Made by a program: the position numbers and the translations under genes. From Pseudopyrenochaeta lycopersici (lineage: Eukaryota > Ascomycota > Dothideomycetes > Pleosporales > Pseudopyrenochaetaceae), in contig NHZP01000012.1 of NCBI GenBank assembly GCA_003313425.1, forward strand, positions 1,116,001 to 1,180,000: a stretch of 64,000 bases of DNA. The letters run 5' to 3'. Position 1 is the first letter of the stretch; every line of letters begins with the position of its first letter. This document shows positions 10,524 to 20,280 of this stretch, piece by piece. Below the pieces are notes generated by a model that saw only the letters and a program-made list of their open reading frames with translations, searched no databases and had not been told where the DNA came from.

Positions 10524-12578
10524 CTACTTTGCGCGCGACATTGGACCCCAGTTCTCTCTGGGAGCGAGTTGATACCGCACATATTTACCTCTGTCGAGAT
10601 CTTTCCCGAGTTTCTCATCAAAATTTACTTTGAAATTAGTGCTTCCATATGCTGGTAAATCTTCCGGTATTGGAGCTTGGGGCTCAGCATTTCCTGCATT
10701 GCTCTGTATATCGACCATGGGGTCTTGTGGAGCCTCGGCGGGTGGTGGTTCTGCGACTGCAAGCTTGGTATGACCAGTGGCGCTCGCTTTCGCCAAGATT
10801 GCATGCCCTGCGGTTTCCTTCTTAAGCGCATTTTTCAGTGGTGCTCGCTGTCGAGCCCATTCTAACATGATGTGCCATACGTCTTTCCATGAAGCGTCGG
10901 TCTTGATCGAGCCAGGCTTACAATGGCTCATAGTCACCCGGTAGCCAGCATGACGTAGCGCACCTCGAAGTGCTGCTAACGGAGGCGCCGAGCAATGAAT
11001 CACCTTCGCGACCGAGCTAGGAATGAAGAAGAACGGGTGGTGGTCTATCTCCGCTGGGTCTGCTTTTGGTATCAGAGGATCAAGAACTTGAGTCTTCTGT
11101 GCTCCTTGTGACTTCTCCAACTTTGTGCCGAACGTAATTTCCTCCAGAGCTGTATGCAACATGCCTTCTATCCGATCCATGGTCGGATATGTCTCGCGAT
11201 CAACTTCATTAAGCTGGGCCAGCACCCTTTCAATGAAGCCTACATTATGTAGTGGGCCGCCGTACATTGGACCTGAAAGATGTGTCTTGAAGCCGCAGTG
11301 CTGACAATGCTGATCCGCAGTAGGCCCTTGAGCAAAGCCGTGCTTGTAGAATGGGTTTCCGTTCTTGTTCTTCGTTACCTTGTTTCGTGCCAGGAACTGT
11401 GTCGTCCACGAGCCGCAACCGCTTTCGCAGTGGTATACGATCATAGTCTTTCCAGCAAGAAGCTTGACGTCTGTTGGAGCTTTCCGTACACGAACGAAGA
11501 CGCGGATATAGTAGTCGATGGACAAGGAGAGCAACGGCTCTATAGCCATGCCATATCGGGCTGCGGAGGAAGCGATGGCGTGCAATATCAGGCGCAGGCC
11601 TCCTTCATGGCATGGCTCGCCTTTCAGTGGTAAGCCGCCATACTGCGAATACGTCTTCTCCAAGTAGCCATGTGATGCAAAGATGGCAGAATCTGTGCAA
11701 GTTACGCACAGCATTCCATCATCATTGATTGCTTGTATAGCTGAGTCAATGAATGGCGCTGCTGTGCCGTATGGGTCAAGGTCGATCACATCGTAGCCCT
11801 TCCTGTCACAGAAGCTGTACATGTAGGCTATGGCATTCCCTGTATGGGCTGTTATTTTATCCTCGAGCTTGTTGTGTTTCACATTGAGGCCAATGGATTT
11901 AACAGCCTCTTGGGACATATCATTTGCTGTGATTGAGGTTGCAAAGGGTATTTCCTGCGCGTAGCGAAGTGCTCTAAGGCCGGTCGCTGAAAGCGCATCT
12001 AGGATGCTGAACGGCGGTTTCCACGGTGTTTTCTCCCCATTCATGTTGTTTGGGACGTCTGATTCTGTGTCATGGCCTTGCTCTTCCGCGGTTTGGCTGT
12101 CCTCAGCGACCTTCTGCTTCTTCAAGGGAACTGCACCCTCATCAGCCGCGACTTCTGCGAGCTTCCTCTTCTTTGAAGGTGCATCCTCTGCTACAAGTGT
12201 TTCTTTGGCATTGGAGGATTCCTCTACCATGCGTTCCACCTGTTTTTGTTTCTTCCTCTCACCTTTCTTCCTGTGCTGCTCATGCCTCAGCAGCTTCCGT
12301 TGCACGGAGTCCTGCCCGAAGGTCTTGATCGCCAAGACACTCAGATCGCGATTGAATTGTTGTATGGGGTTGTAAAAGACCTGCTGTTTTTGCGTGTCCT
12401 CTTTTGACAGCTTCGGGTCGGTCGAAGTAGGGACACCATGGGGCACGAGGATATGCGCCAATCCCTCCTTAATAGTTGTATATTCCTTGCCATCGTGACT
12501 GATATTCTGCCCAGCTTTCGGCGTAGCGTCGATCGTGTGAGACTGCGTATCAGCCATCGGAACATCCGCGGTAGACAT
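10524..12578 (-). CDS. TRM1: tRNA (guanine26-N2)-dimethyltransferase Trm1
   Basis: 684 residues from the ATG at 12576-12578. The enzyme uses S-adenosylmethionine to make N2,N2-dimethylguanosine at position 26 of cytosolic and mitochondrial tRNAs. The Rossmann methyltransferase shows SATGLRALRYA (SAM loop), SITANDMSQEA, and the DLDPYGTAAPFIDSA catalytic loop followed by VTCTDSAIFA. The Trm1-specific zinc region is present (CESGCGSW, later QHCQHCGFKTHLSGP), then the GPLHN segment and a C-terminal domain with YRVTMSHCKPGSIKTDA. A Lys/Glu-rich insertion (RHEQHRKKGERKKQKQ) follows the N-terminal domain and could act in nuclear localisation. The same frame stays open upstream and encodes an Arg-rich, mitochondrial-like segment ending RAFHTSPA just before this Met. 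See the finding on a possible mitochondrial isoform. Confidence 0.95.
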   Translation of the reverse strand: MSTADVPMADTQSHTIDATPKAGQNISHDGKEYTTIKEGLAHILVPHGVPTSTDPKLSKEDTQKQQVFYNPIQQFNRDLSVLAIKTFGQDSVQRKLLRHEQHRKKGERKKQKQVERMVEESSNAKETLVAEDAPSKKRKLAEVAADEGAVPLKKQKVAEDSQTAEEQGHDTESDVPNNMNGEKTPWKPPFSILDALSATGLRALRYAQEIPFATSITANDMSQEAVKSIGLNVKHNKLEDKITAHTGNAIAYMYSFCDRKGYDVIDLDPYGTAAPFIDSAIQAINDDGMLCVTCTDSAIFASHGYLEKTYSQYGGLPLKGEPCHEGGLRLILHAIASSAARYGMAIEPLLSLSIDYYIRVFVRVRKAPTDVKLLAGKTMIVYHCESGCGSWTTQFLARNKVTKNKNGNPFYKHGFAQGPTADQHCQHCGFKTHLSGPMYGGPLHNVGFIERVLAQLNEVDRETYPTMDRIEGMLHTALEEITFGTKLEKSQGAQKTQVLDPLIPKADPAEIDHHPFFFIPSSVAKVIHCSAPPLAALRGALRHAGYRVTMSHCKPGSIKTDASWKDVWHIMLEWARQRAPLKNALKKETAGHAILAKASATGHTKLAVAEPPPAEAPQDPMVDIQSNAGNAEPQAPIPEDLPAYGSTNFKVNFDEKLGKDLDRGKYVRYQLAPRENWGPMSRAK

Positions 12579-13149
12579 GGCGGGCGAGGTATGGAATGCG
12601 CGCGAGAGGGAGCTACCGGTATCCCATAGTTTACGAAGGGGGACTCGATGCGCTCGCAAGACACATAGATGACGCAGAACGGGGTGTAAGAGGGCCAGTG
12701 TGGATATTGAAGATTTCTTCAAACCTCCAAGAACTCGCGCAAGATCAAAAACTATGCATGGGGAAGAGGTGACTCGAATGCGAAAGCTGTCGCCAACCAG
12801 AGTCGAGCTCCCAAAATTTTTAGCTCGCGATTTAAGCTTAAATTTAGCGCCTGTCGCTCCCGCACGACCACCTCCAGAAACGACCTCTAACGTGCGGTGG
12901 TGTCGCACTAAGACCATCAAATGGACGGCATGTCGCAAGCAAAGCTGTTTCTAGGTCTAGTCTAGCCAGTCGGCGTCGCAAAATAGAATGCTCTTCCCCG
13001 CCGAACTCGTGTTGTGAGCCTTAGACGACCAATAAGTTAAGTGGTTGCCTGAACAAGGCGCTGCGACGCGTGTGCCGTCTCACCGGCCCCTTGAATGCCG
13101 TATAGCAACATAAGCCTAAGTACCAGCCTCTCCTTCTCGTCTCGTTGCC
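12579..13149. promoter_or_regulatory. divergent promoter TRM1 / membrane-protein gene
   Basis: About 570 bp between two divergent starts. The part nearest TRM1 stays open in the TRM1 frame, with an in-frame ATG at 12915-12917, and may be partly translated. I recognise no specific operator. Confidence 0.4.
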
Positions 13150-14445
13150 ATGAACACTGCATCCGTCACCCAAGCGACTGCTGCGATCGCCGCTTCCAGA
13201 TCCAAGATGGGCAAGCCAGCGCAAACCAACACTGCTGTGGGGTATCGCGATGATCCCGACGCGGTGTCTCTGCACACCACGCCAGACGACTACACATATT
13301 ATGACGCCCCTGAGACCTCGGGACAGCCCCCTTCGTATGCAGACAGTGAAGCCGGCAGCTCTGGAGGCACTGTAACAGTGCCTATTCGCCATGTCCCGCC
13401 TCCTACGATGCGAACCGACCACAATAACCCCGGCTTTAAGAATGGCAAGCCAGTGGTATGCGAGACAATCAACATGATGGACGCCCAGTACGATTCGAAT
13501 CCCGTCCTCCTCGAGGACGCCATTCGATCCTGCGCCCAGACCGCACCAGTACCCCTGGTGTATATCATTGGGAGGCACAAGGAGACGATCAAGCGGGGCG
13601 ACAAGAAAGAGACAAGGGAGGTTACCGACTTCAGGATCGTGATCAATATTCAGAGGTATCTGAGGAGGAACTTCAACGACCAGGACACATCGTCGATGGA
13701 GTTGGTAACGGTGGAGAATGGCGAGAAGACGCATCGAGGAACCATCATGAAGGTGCGGGCACCAGGTGCAAAGCAGGATATTGAAATCGGCACCCCAAAG
13801 GCTACTCTCACAGAGTGGTGCCACCGATACTGCGCATCGCCCCGCATGCTCCGGACATTCCGTCTCCGCCGCGTCATCACCGGCTTCGACGAAACGCAGT
13901 TGAAGAACCGCCTCGAGGGCGTGATCAGAGCGACAAATTACCGCGGGCACATCGACATCACCTTCCCCGTTGAAGACAAGAACGTCGACATCTACACCTC
14001 TACCGTGATCAACAAATGGCGCCTCAAGAACTGGGTATGCTGGATCTTCTACCTGACCTTCCTGTGGATCTTCACATGGCCCTTTCTCTTCTTCGCGACA
14101 AAGCGCTACGCCGTCGTCCGCGCAGAGTGGCCCTTCTCCATCACCGATGCACAGGGCCGCAAGACCTACACGACTGTCAGCGAAGAACAGTGGTTTGAGA
14201 AGTGGCACGTAGCTATTCGCCGACTAGCGCTGGACCGCTATGAGGGCGAGGCGAGCGAGGAGATGATGAACGGTGTCATTGCGAGACCCGAGGACCCGCC
14301 CATGCCCGGCACTATCTCAACAGGGCACGTCGGTGTAGATAATGCTGTGGGCATCTTGACGCAGGGCTTCCAAGTTGCACGCGCTATTACGAGCGGTGGC
14401 AATCTGAGTCGTGGGCTCCAGGGAGGTTGGGGCTACGACTGCTAA
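13150..14445 (+). CDS. Unrecognised fungal protein with a membrane segment
   Basis: A 431-residue intronless protein I do not recognise by family name. The N-terminal ~85 residues are low-complexity (DAPETSGQPPSYADSEAGSS). The middle is a folded region with alternating strands and basic helices: PLVYIIGRHKETIKRGDKK, VTDFRIVINIQRYLRRNF, TEWCHRYCASPRMLRTFRLRR. A strongly hydrophobic stretch around residues 293-318 (aromatic-rich, WVCWIFYLTFLWIFTWPFLF) can cross the membrane once or form a hairpin. It is followed by TKRYAVVRAEWPFS and a Gly-rich C-terminus. The PPSYAD sequence near the N-terminus resembles a PPxY ligand for a Rsp5-type ubiquitin ligase, which would suit a sorted membrane protein; this is inference. 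Codon use and coding character are strong on this strand. The long minus-strand frame opposite is a shadow. Confidence 0.8.
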   Translation: MNTASVTQATAAIAASRSKMGKPAQTNTAVGYRDDPDAVSLHTTPDDYTYYDAPETSGQPPSYADSEAGSSGGTVTVPIRHVPPPTMRTDHNNPGFKNGKPVVCETINMMDAQYDSNPVLLEDAIRSCAQTAPVPLVYIIGRHKETIKRGDKKETREVTDFRIVINIQRYLRRNFNDQDTSSMELVTVENGEKTHRGTIMKVRAPGAKQDIEIGTPKATLTEWCHRYCASPRMLRTFRLRRVITGFDETQLKNRLEGVIRATNYRGHIDITFPVEDKNVDIYTSTVINKWRLKNWVCWIFYLTFLWIFTWPFLFFATKRYAVVRAEWPFSITDAQGRKTYTTVSEEQWFEKWHVAIRRLALDRYEGEASEEMMNGVIARPEDPPMPGTISTGHVGVDNAVGILTQGFQVARAITSGGNLSRGLQGGWGYDC

Positions 14446-14746
14446 AACTTACAGCTACTCAACGAGGGCTAATATCCTTACGCATGCTTTCTTCCATTGA
14501 TGGCAGCTATGTTAATGTGTTTCTTCGTATATGTAGTTTTTCTTTTGTTCGTCTTCTACGATGTTGGAGTTATGGATATCGAGTGGAACGTGGCTACACG
14601 TATTAGCACTTCAAACTTCTCAGTGCAACCGACAGAGCGATGTTTTGCCGCGGTGAATACATTGAGTAGTTTAAATATCGATTAAGCTCCTGGTTGTACA
14701 CACTGTATTCACCTTCTCCATGCAATCAATGCACGCACCAAAATGC
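14446..14746. other. convergent 3' spacer
   Basis: An AT-rich spacer between the tail of the membrane-protein gene and the tail of HRI1. Only terminator-type sequence is expected here and I see no gene. Confidence 0.5.
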
Positions 14747-15772
14747 TCACATCCACTCCCACACTTCTTCCACTGTCCACTCATAGTCATAATACTTCAC
14801 ACGTCCACCCACCGCCATTACCTCGGGCTTAAACGTCACCGAACACGGCAACAACTGATCTCCAATCCTAGCTATGCGCTTCCATTTCGTCGCCTCCTCT
14901 GCGTCTGGCCTGTCCTCTGGAGCAAACTCCCACCGCTCGATCGTGCTATGCGTGTCCTTCATCACAATGCCCTGGCAGTACTGGCCCAGGCGGATGATAA
15001 CGCCTCTGGCGCCTGCGGAGTCTGCATGCAGACGGAGTACGATGCAGATCTTGCTACCAGTGGAGTTTGTAGAGTGTATGTCTACATCGCGCCACATCTC
15101 TTCGTGTGTTTTGTGTTCATTCATGAGCGGTTGGAAGGCGTGACCGTGTTCTAGTGTCAGATCGGAGGCGATGGGGTACATATCTCCTTCATCGACAGGG
15201 ATGTTGGGACTATTTACAGCATGTCGGCTGTCGAGCCAGTGCGTCCAGATGGAGTGCGTCACGCCTGCCCACTGCTCTCCGTCATTTTCTCGTGTGACGG
15301 GTTTTGACTCGCTGCTACCGGCAAACGCCCACTCTAAACGCGCTCTCTCGCCCTCATTTGGCAGCGTCGTTGTGGTGCCAACATGGACTGGTTTGAAGAA
15401 CCTAGTGTCTACAAAAGTGCGATTTGGGCTCGTCAGGACAAGTGTGTCGGTTGGTTCAAACTGGTGGGTCGGCAGGCCCAGAGGGTTGTTGTCAGGTAGT
15501 CCTGTGGAGTAGGGAATGGGCGTGCCGGATGGTAAGGGATAGGGTAAGAAGTAGATGTATTCGCGAACAGAAATATTGGCCGATGCAGACGCCTGAGTTT
15601 GAACAGGTTCGTGTATGGTAGTAGCCATGGGCTTTGTAGCACTGTCAATGATAGGCATACTTGAAGCTGAATCTGGCGGGGTATATATTATTTGGTCTTT
15701 GTCGCTGCCACTGGCTTGGTCGTTCTTGTCACCCGTACGCTCGTTTGCTGACGCGGTATTGCTTGACAACAT
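14747..15772 (-). CDS. HRI1: Hri1 family protein
   Basis: 341 residues, one exon. It matches the Hri1 family (Pfam HRI1), a two-lipocalin-like-barrel protein first found in yeast as an interactor of the secretory and Hrr25 systems; its molecular function is not settled. Seen in the sequence: TDTLVLTSPNRTFVDTRFF (first barrel strand pair), ARLEWAFAGSSES, the HWLDSRHAVN strand, DEGDMYPIASDLTLEHG, YEEMWRDV-like EEMWRDVDIHS, then GVIIRLGQYCQGIV, ERWEFAPED and the C-terminal VKYYDYEWTVEEVWEW that matches the yeast ending. The N-terminal ~75 residues are low-complexity and variable. There is no signal peptide or membrane segment. The start is the first ATG in the frame. Confidence 0.85.
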   Translation of the reverse strand: MLSSNTASANERTGDKNDQASGSDKDQIIYTPPDSASSMPIIDSATKPMATTIHEPVQTQASASANISVREYIYFLPYPLPSGTPIPYSTGLPDNNPLGLPTHQFEPTDTLVLTSPNRTFVDTRFFKPVHVGTTTTLPNEGERARLEWAFAGSSESKPVTRENDGEQWAGVTHSIWTHWLDSRHAVNSPNIPVDEGDMYPIASDLTLEHGHAFQPLMNEHKTHEEMWRDVDIHSTNSTGSKICIVLRLHADSAGARGVIIRLGQYCQGIVMKDTHSTIERWEFAPEDRPDAEEATKWKRIARIGDQLLPCSVTFKPEVMAVGGRVKYYDYEWTVEEVWEWM

Positions 15773-16571
15773 AATAGAATCCTTTCCTTCGAAAGCGATT
15801 ATAGGGTTCAGCGTCCCTTTCGATGCCTAGTATGGAATAAATGGGAGTAGGTGACAACTGCTGATCCTGTGGAAGACGTGCAGGCGAGAAAGAAAGGTGG
15901 TTGAGATCTATGGGACGACGTCTATGGGATCAATGAGCGATTATATGGAAAATGTAAAAGACAGATCTTAAGCAAGAAGAAGCAATGGGCGGAGACGACG
16001 TTGCGTGCGAGCACTTTCTAATTGACCAAATGGAGGGCCGCCTGAAAAGCAAATCAAGTGCATGTTGAAACCTACCGTAATGGTCTATTACTGCGACAAA
16101 CTGCTGAGAATCTCAAAACCTATTCGCGATGGAATGCTTAATTGATGTTGTAAGTGCGAAGACTACGTTGGAGAGAACGAAGTGGGGTATATTTGATAGC
16201 GAACGACTCCCCGCAACACCACGAAACCGCTCGCGACCTTAGTAGTTCGCAGAGGTCATCGTCTTTCACATGCACGAAAGCATTCATGACATCAACAACC
16301 TCAAGAGATAATATGTTTTATACTGTTCAATTGACCAGGATCGTATTCTATGCGTCATTTGGCCGGGTTTATTGCAATGACTGGACAAAGCATTCGACAT
16401 GGGCACAGGCTTGCATTTGCAAAACTAGGTATCATTCACATGCTGTCGTATTGACAGACCTAACCATTGACGCCACCCATGCTGGGAATACCCATCGCCA
16501 TATCATGGCCCTGACTTTTGAACCCATCATAAGGCATAGAACGAAACAGAGCAACCACTTCAGCGGGTAGC
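15773..16571. other. HRI1 promoter and eL13 3' flank
   Basis: About 800 bp without a supported gene. Frames on the plus strand (for example 16154-16570) have no family features. Confidence 0.45.
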
Positions 16572-17432
16572 TTATTTCTTCTTGGACTCGGCCTCTTCGG
16601 CCTTCGCCTTCGCGCGCTTCTCGCGGACACCGACGAGACGGGCCTCGGAGCGAGCGTCACGGAGCTTCCTGTATGCGTTCTCCTCGCCCTTGTAGTTGCC
16701 AATGGGACCCTCCTCGAACTCGACGACGTTCTTGATGGGGAGAGCAGCGGCGGTGCTGGAGATGATCTTCTCACCAGACTTGGCGGTCTTGATGTCCTCA
16801 GCAGAGGCGTCACCGTTCTTCGACTTGCCGTTGCGGCGAGGGAAGAGAATGAGGCGCTTCCTGTACTCTTGGAGGCGCTCCACGTTGGCCTTGAGGCCCT
16901 CCTCGGAGAGATTCTGGCGGCGAGGGTCGACAGAGATACCGATGGTGCGGGCGAACTTGCGGGGGATACCAGCGGCTACTCGATGTTAGTATTTCGCTAC
17001 GCAATTCGGGAGATCGTATGTACCCTTCAACTCAACGAGCGAGAAACCACGGCCGGGCCTGACGCGGCGGTTGTCTGCAATCTTGATTAGCGATCGCACT
17101 TCCTCAATGCTATCATGTACTTACACTTAAGAGTAGGGCATCGGACAACGGGGCGGAGAAGGTCGACCGGGCGAGGAGCAACCTTCGCAGCCTTGGCAAC
17201 ACGAGCGTTGCGTCTGGACTTCTTCTTGCCAGGCTGTTGCGAGCGTTAACAGTTGAACACAGGCGCCACAACTCTCAGCGAGGTGAGAGGGGAATTACCT
17301 GGTCGAAGTGCACGCGGACGTAGCGTTGCCTGAAAAAGTCAGCTTGGAGAGTTTGCATAAGATGTAAAGTGTCGCATACCAGTCCTTGTGGAAGTGATTC
17401 TTCTGAATCTGCTGGTTGTGCTTGATCGCCAT
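16572..17432 (-). CDS. RPL13: 60S ribosomal protein eL13 (Rpl13)
   Basis: Five coding exons on the minus strand: 17380-17432, 17299-17329, 17125-17233, 17024-17074 and 16572-16975. Together they give 215 residues, the usual eL13 length. All introns are GT..AG and short. The joined protein begins [19 protein letters not shown] and continues with [69 protein letters not shown] and ends in a Lys-rich tail, all typical of eL13. It is a structural component of the cytosolic large ribosomal subunit. High intron density near the 5' end is typical of fungal ribosomal protein genes. A further intron in the 5' untranslated leader looks likely (listed separately). Confidence 0.95.
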
Positions 17433-18128
17433 TGTTGCAGATTGTCTAAATATCAATCAGCGTCCGGTCGTTTGTGAATTGGTATTTGCGTCGTAACCGT
17501 ACCTCTGGTGGCGGAGCTGTTGTGTTAGTACGTGCTGTCGCTGGAAGTTCGAGGGTCGTGGATCGAAAATCAACTGCGCTTAGCGTGGGTCGCTTATTCG
17601 GCGCAACGTTTTACCGGCAACGTAGGTCTTGGCAAAATATGAACCTCACAACTTGGTCGCATGTCACTAGGATGAAAAGCTCGTTGATGAGGGTGGTGCT
17701 AAACAAGCTTTAGTTCATGTTTTCAGATCCTTTAAATTTACGAAAATCCGCAAATCATCAGTTTGCAGTGGCCATTTGTTAGATCAAAACGCGTTGCATA
17801 AATGTGGATCGAGCGAAGCATCGCGCATGTACAATTGAGTAAAGTCTGCTAGCTAATAACATGTCCTGTGTGACCATCAAGATATCCTCTCCACATGATC
17901 TCTGACAAGACGTTTCGCAAGATGAAGGGCTCAGCTTACGGCTGGCCAAGATAAGATTACACAACAGCCGACAAGTAGCCAGCTACACAATGCCCAATGG
18001 CATCAGAGAAGGGTATCCAAATCCAAAGCAATATGGCATGAAAACTTTCAAAATCATCCTCACCTCCATAGTCGTGATATCGTAAACGCCATCAAATTCA
18101 ACTTGCCTGCCAAAGTGGTCAGGAACAC
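17433..18128. promoter_or_regulatory. eL13 leader and promoter region
   Basis: It contains a candidate 5'-UTR intron of eL13 at 17446-17502 on the minus strand: GTACGG donor, GCTGAT branch-like site, TATTTAG acceptor, ending 13 bases before the ATG. The rest is AT-rich and holds no supported gene. Confidence 0.45.
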
Positions 18129-19643
18129 TCATTCGCGCAACAGTCCGCCAATGCCGAGACCTACTCCTTGATCAATGCGGCCCCGTTTTGTCGGACTCTC
18201 GTGGTGCTCGGAAGACTGTAGCCGCCGCTTCTCGAATTCACCTGACCTTGACAACCCAGAGCCCTTTTTGACTTGGCCAAAGATCTTGCTCTGGACTAAG
18301 TTCGCTGACTGTTGCGATGACGGTGCAGACATGGGCCCCTTGGATAGGGGTGCTCTGCGCAATAAGCTGGTAGCCATCTGACTTGCTTGAGATTCCGGCA
18401 CCTCGTCTTCCCCTTCTCGGTCGGTGAAAGCTTCTTCCTCGTCCACACTAGATGCAGTAATGGTTGAATTGCTGCTTTGTCGACGGCCATGCACTGGCTT
18501 CGGCTGATAATGTGCTGGAGGCGCCGATTGAGGAACGGCGCTAGGAACGAAAATGGGAGGTGTACGAGGTACCTCGGCGCGTGGTTGAGGAGCGCGTCGA
18601 TTTGGTGTCTGGGGTAGTGATGACATTGACTGTGCACCTCTTTGATGGCTGAAGCGCGATCTTGGCATATGGGCTCTTGTTGGAGTCGAAGGCGCCGTGG
18701 CAGTTTCCTGGCTGAGCATCTTGTCGGCAAGAAGAAGCGCCTCGAAGTTGTTCTGTCCTCTGCTGTTTTCATTCAGCGGAGGCGGAACTCGCGAGGCTCG
18801 GTGTCGAGGAGTCGCTTGGTGTGGGGTGCCAAAGACGGATCGCGGTGAGCTTTGCTCGATCTGCTCGAGAAGAGGGGCGATGTGATCTCGGTTCTTGCGA
18901 ATCCTTGTCTTCAAGCGATCGTTTTCCTCAATCAGTCCAGCAAGCTCGCCTTCCCTATGCTCGGTCAAGCGCTTCTGCTGCTCAAATAGATCCCGAAGTT
19001 CTTCATTCTCAGTCTGCAGCATCTGGTTCTGGCGATTCATTTCCGACATCATGATGGCGTTTGCAGCGTTTGCAGACTCCTGGTAGGCCTGATCAGGCAC
19101 AGGCATGTTATTCCTGCGCTTCTCCTCGGCTTGTTGCAGAACATCAATCTCCCGTTGAGCCATAGCCAGCTCGACAGCCATGCGACTGGCGGCCTCCTGG
19201 CTCTCCATGACGGCCATGTTATACTGCAGCTTGTAATGAGCCGCAGAGAGGCGCATATCACGAAATGCATTGGAGAGGCTGTTAATCATGGACCGAAGCT
19301 CTTCTGCGGAGGCATTGTTGACCTGGTCCGGTGAATAGAGGGCGGCCGCTGCCTCGGTGAGGGCTGATGGCTGATTAGGCAGCTTGCTGGTCGGGGGTGG
19401 GGAGGTGAGTTGTGGGGTTGGGGGAGTGGGCGTGCGCACTGCAGCACGATTGTTTGGTATCTGGGTAGAGGGCGGCGGCGTCATGGAGGAGGTAGTGCGG
19501 GGCGCGGGGGAAGTGAACTTGACGCGGTCCGGCGACGCGGCTTTTGACATGCTGATGGGCAAAGTGGGCGTTTCCGGCCGCGCGACTTCAGTGGTAGGCA
19601 TCAAGTCTTGCGGCGGGTGATACAATGGTGCCTGGGAGTCCAT
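18129..19643 (-). CDS. Unrecognised coiled-coil, proline-rich protein
   Basis: 504 residues from the ATG at 19641-19643 (MDSQAPLYHPPQDLMP). I do not recognise a named family. Residues ~1-110 are Pro/Thr/Ser-rich with many S/T-P pairs (TPTPPTPQLTSPPPTS). Residues ~115-250 form a long coiled coil (AEELRSMINSLSNAFRD, LQTENEELRDLFEQQ, AGLIEENDRLKTRIRKN). The C-terminal half is disordered and Arg/Pro-rich (NRRAPQPRAEVPRTPPIF), with an acidic patch (DEEEAFTDREGEDEVPES) and a basic KRGRIDQG near the end that could be a nuclear signal. This is typical of a cytoskeletal, spindle-pole or septation scaffold under CDK control, but the role is inference. The frame stays open upstream to 20360; the family-like start and the lack of protein character upstream favour the later ATG. 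It shares a divergent promoter with the LRR gene. Confidence 0.75.
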   Translation of the reverse strand: MDSQAPLYHPPQDLMPTTEVARPETPTLPISMSKAASPDRVKFTSPAPRTTSSMTPPPSTQIPNNRAAVRTPTPPTPQLTSPPPTSKLPNQPSALTEAAAALYSPDQVNNASAEELRSMINSLSNAFRDMRLSAAHYKLQYNMAVMESQEAASRMAVELAMAQREIDVLQQAEEKRRNNMPVPDQAYQESANAANAIMMSEMNRQNQMLQTENEELRDLFEQQKRLTEHREGELAGLIEENDRLKTRIRKNRDHIAPLLEQIEQSSPRSVFGTPHQATPRHRASRVPPPLNENSRGQNNFEALLLADKMLSQETATAPSTPTRAHMPRSRFSHQRGAQSMSSLPQTPNRRAPQPRAEVPRTPPIFVPSAVPQSAPPAHYQPKPVHGRRQSSNSTITASSVDEEEAFTDREGEDEVPESQASQMATSLLRRAPLSKGPMSAPSSQQSANLVQSKIFGQVKKGSGLSRSGEFEKRRLQSSEHHESPTKRGRIDQGVGLGIGGLLRE

Positions 19644-20280
19644 TCTGCCTAAGGCGCAATTGGCCCAAGCGGTGCGCGACACGTCAGGCGTGCAGGCGGG
19701 GTAGCAGTTGATATCTGGGCGTACAAAGTCCAGTGTATCTCCAAGTCGTGTGCAGGATGTTGTCGCGGCGGAATTGGGGGGGTTTGGTGCAATTGGCCGG
19801 GCGCGCGCGATAGCTATCGCGGGTCGGTCGAGCACGAAACGGGCGGCGCGTCGATGCGCGTCTGGCGGGGCGGGGTCGCGAGCAGGAAGCGACCACTGGG
19901 GCTGCAGAATCAAGGCGAACGGGAGTTTGTGGTGAGACGTGGCCCTCGCGGTGACGGTCTTCGATGCGGAGAGCAGGTGCGGGACGCGCGTGGAGGAGGT
20001 TGGAAGGTGGACCCGGTCGTCCCTGCCATCGAGCGGTGCTGGCGCGCTAAGCCCGAAGGGGCATGTAATCATGAAACAAGCAGGAACCCTTGTTGCACTG
20101 GGCAACGGCCAGCTCCCGCCCACGCCCAGACATTCCCGTGCACCCAGCGCTGAGATTTGGTGCTGGCAGCTGCAATTTGTCCAGAAGCAGAGCCGCCCAG
20201 CTCTGGTTGGACATGAATTTCGTGTGGGAGAAGTGCATGAAACGACGCGGCCACGATTGTTTGACAGCGGAAACGGCGCT
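19644..20280. promoter_or_regulatory. divergent promoter, coiled-coil gene / LRR gene
   Basis: A GC-rich spacer of about 640 bp between the two starts. Open frames cross it on both strands, but they are GC-driven and lack conserved motifs. No operator was recognised. Confidence 0.4.

Noticed and set aside
13021..14208. 395-codon minus-strand frame opposite the membrane-protein gene
   Set aside because: It mirrors the third-position GC bias of the real gene, lacks any family pattern, and the opposite strand has a coherent hydrophobic segment and start.
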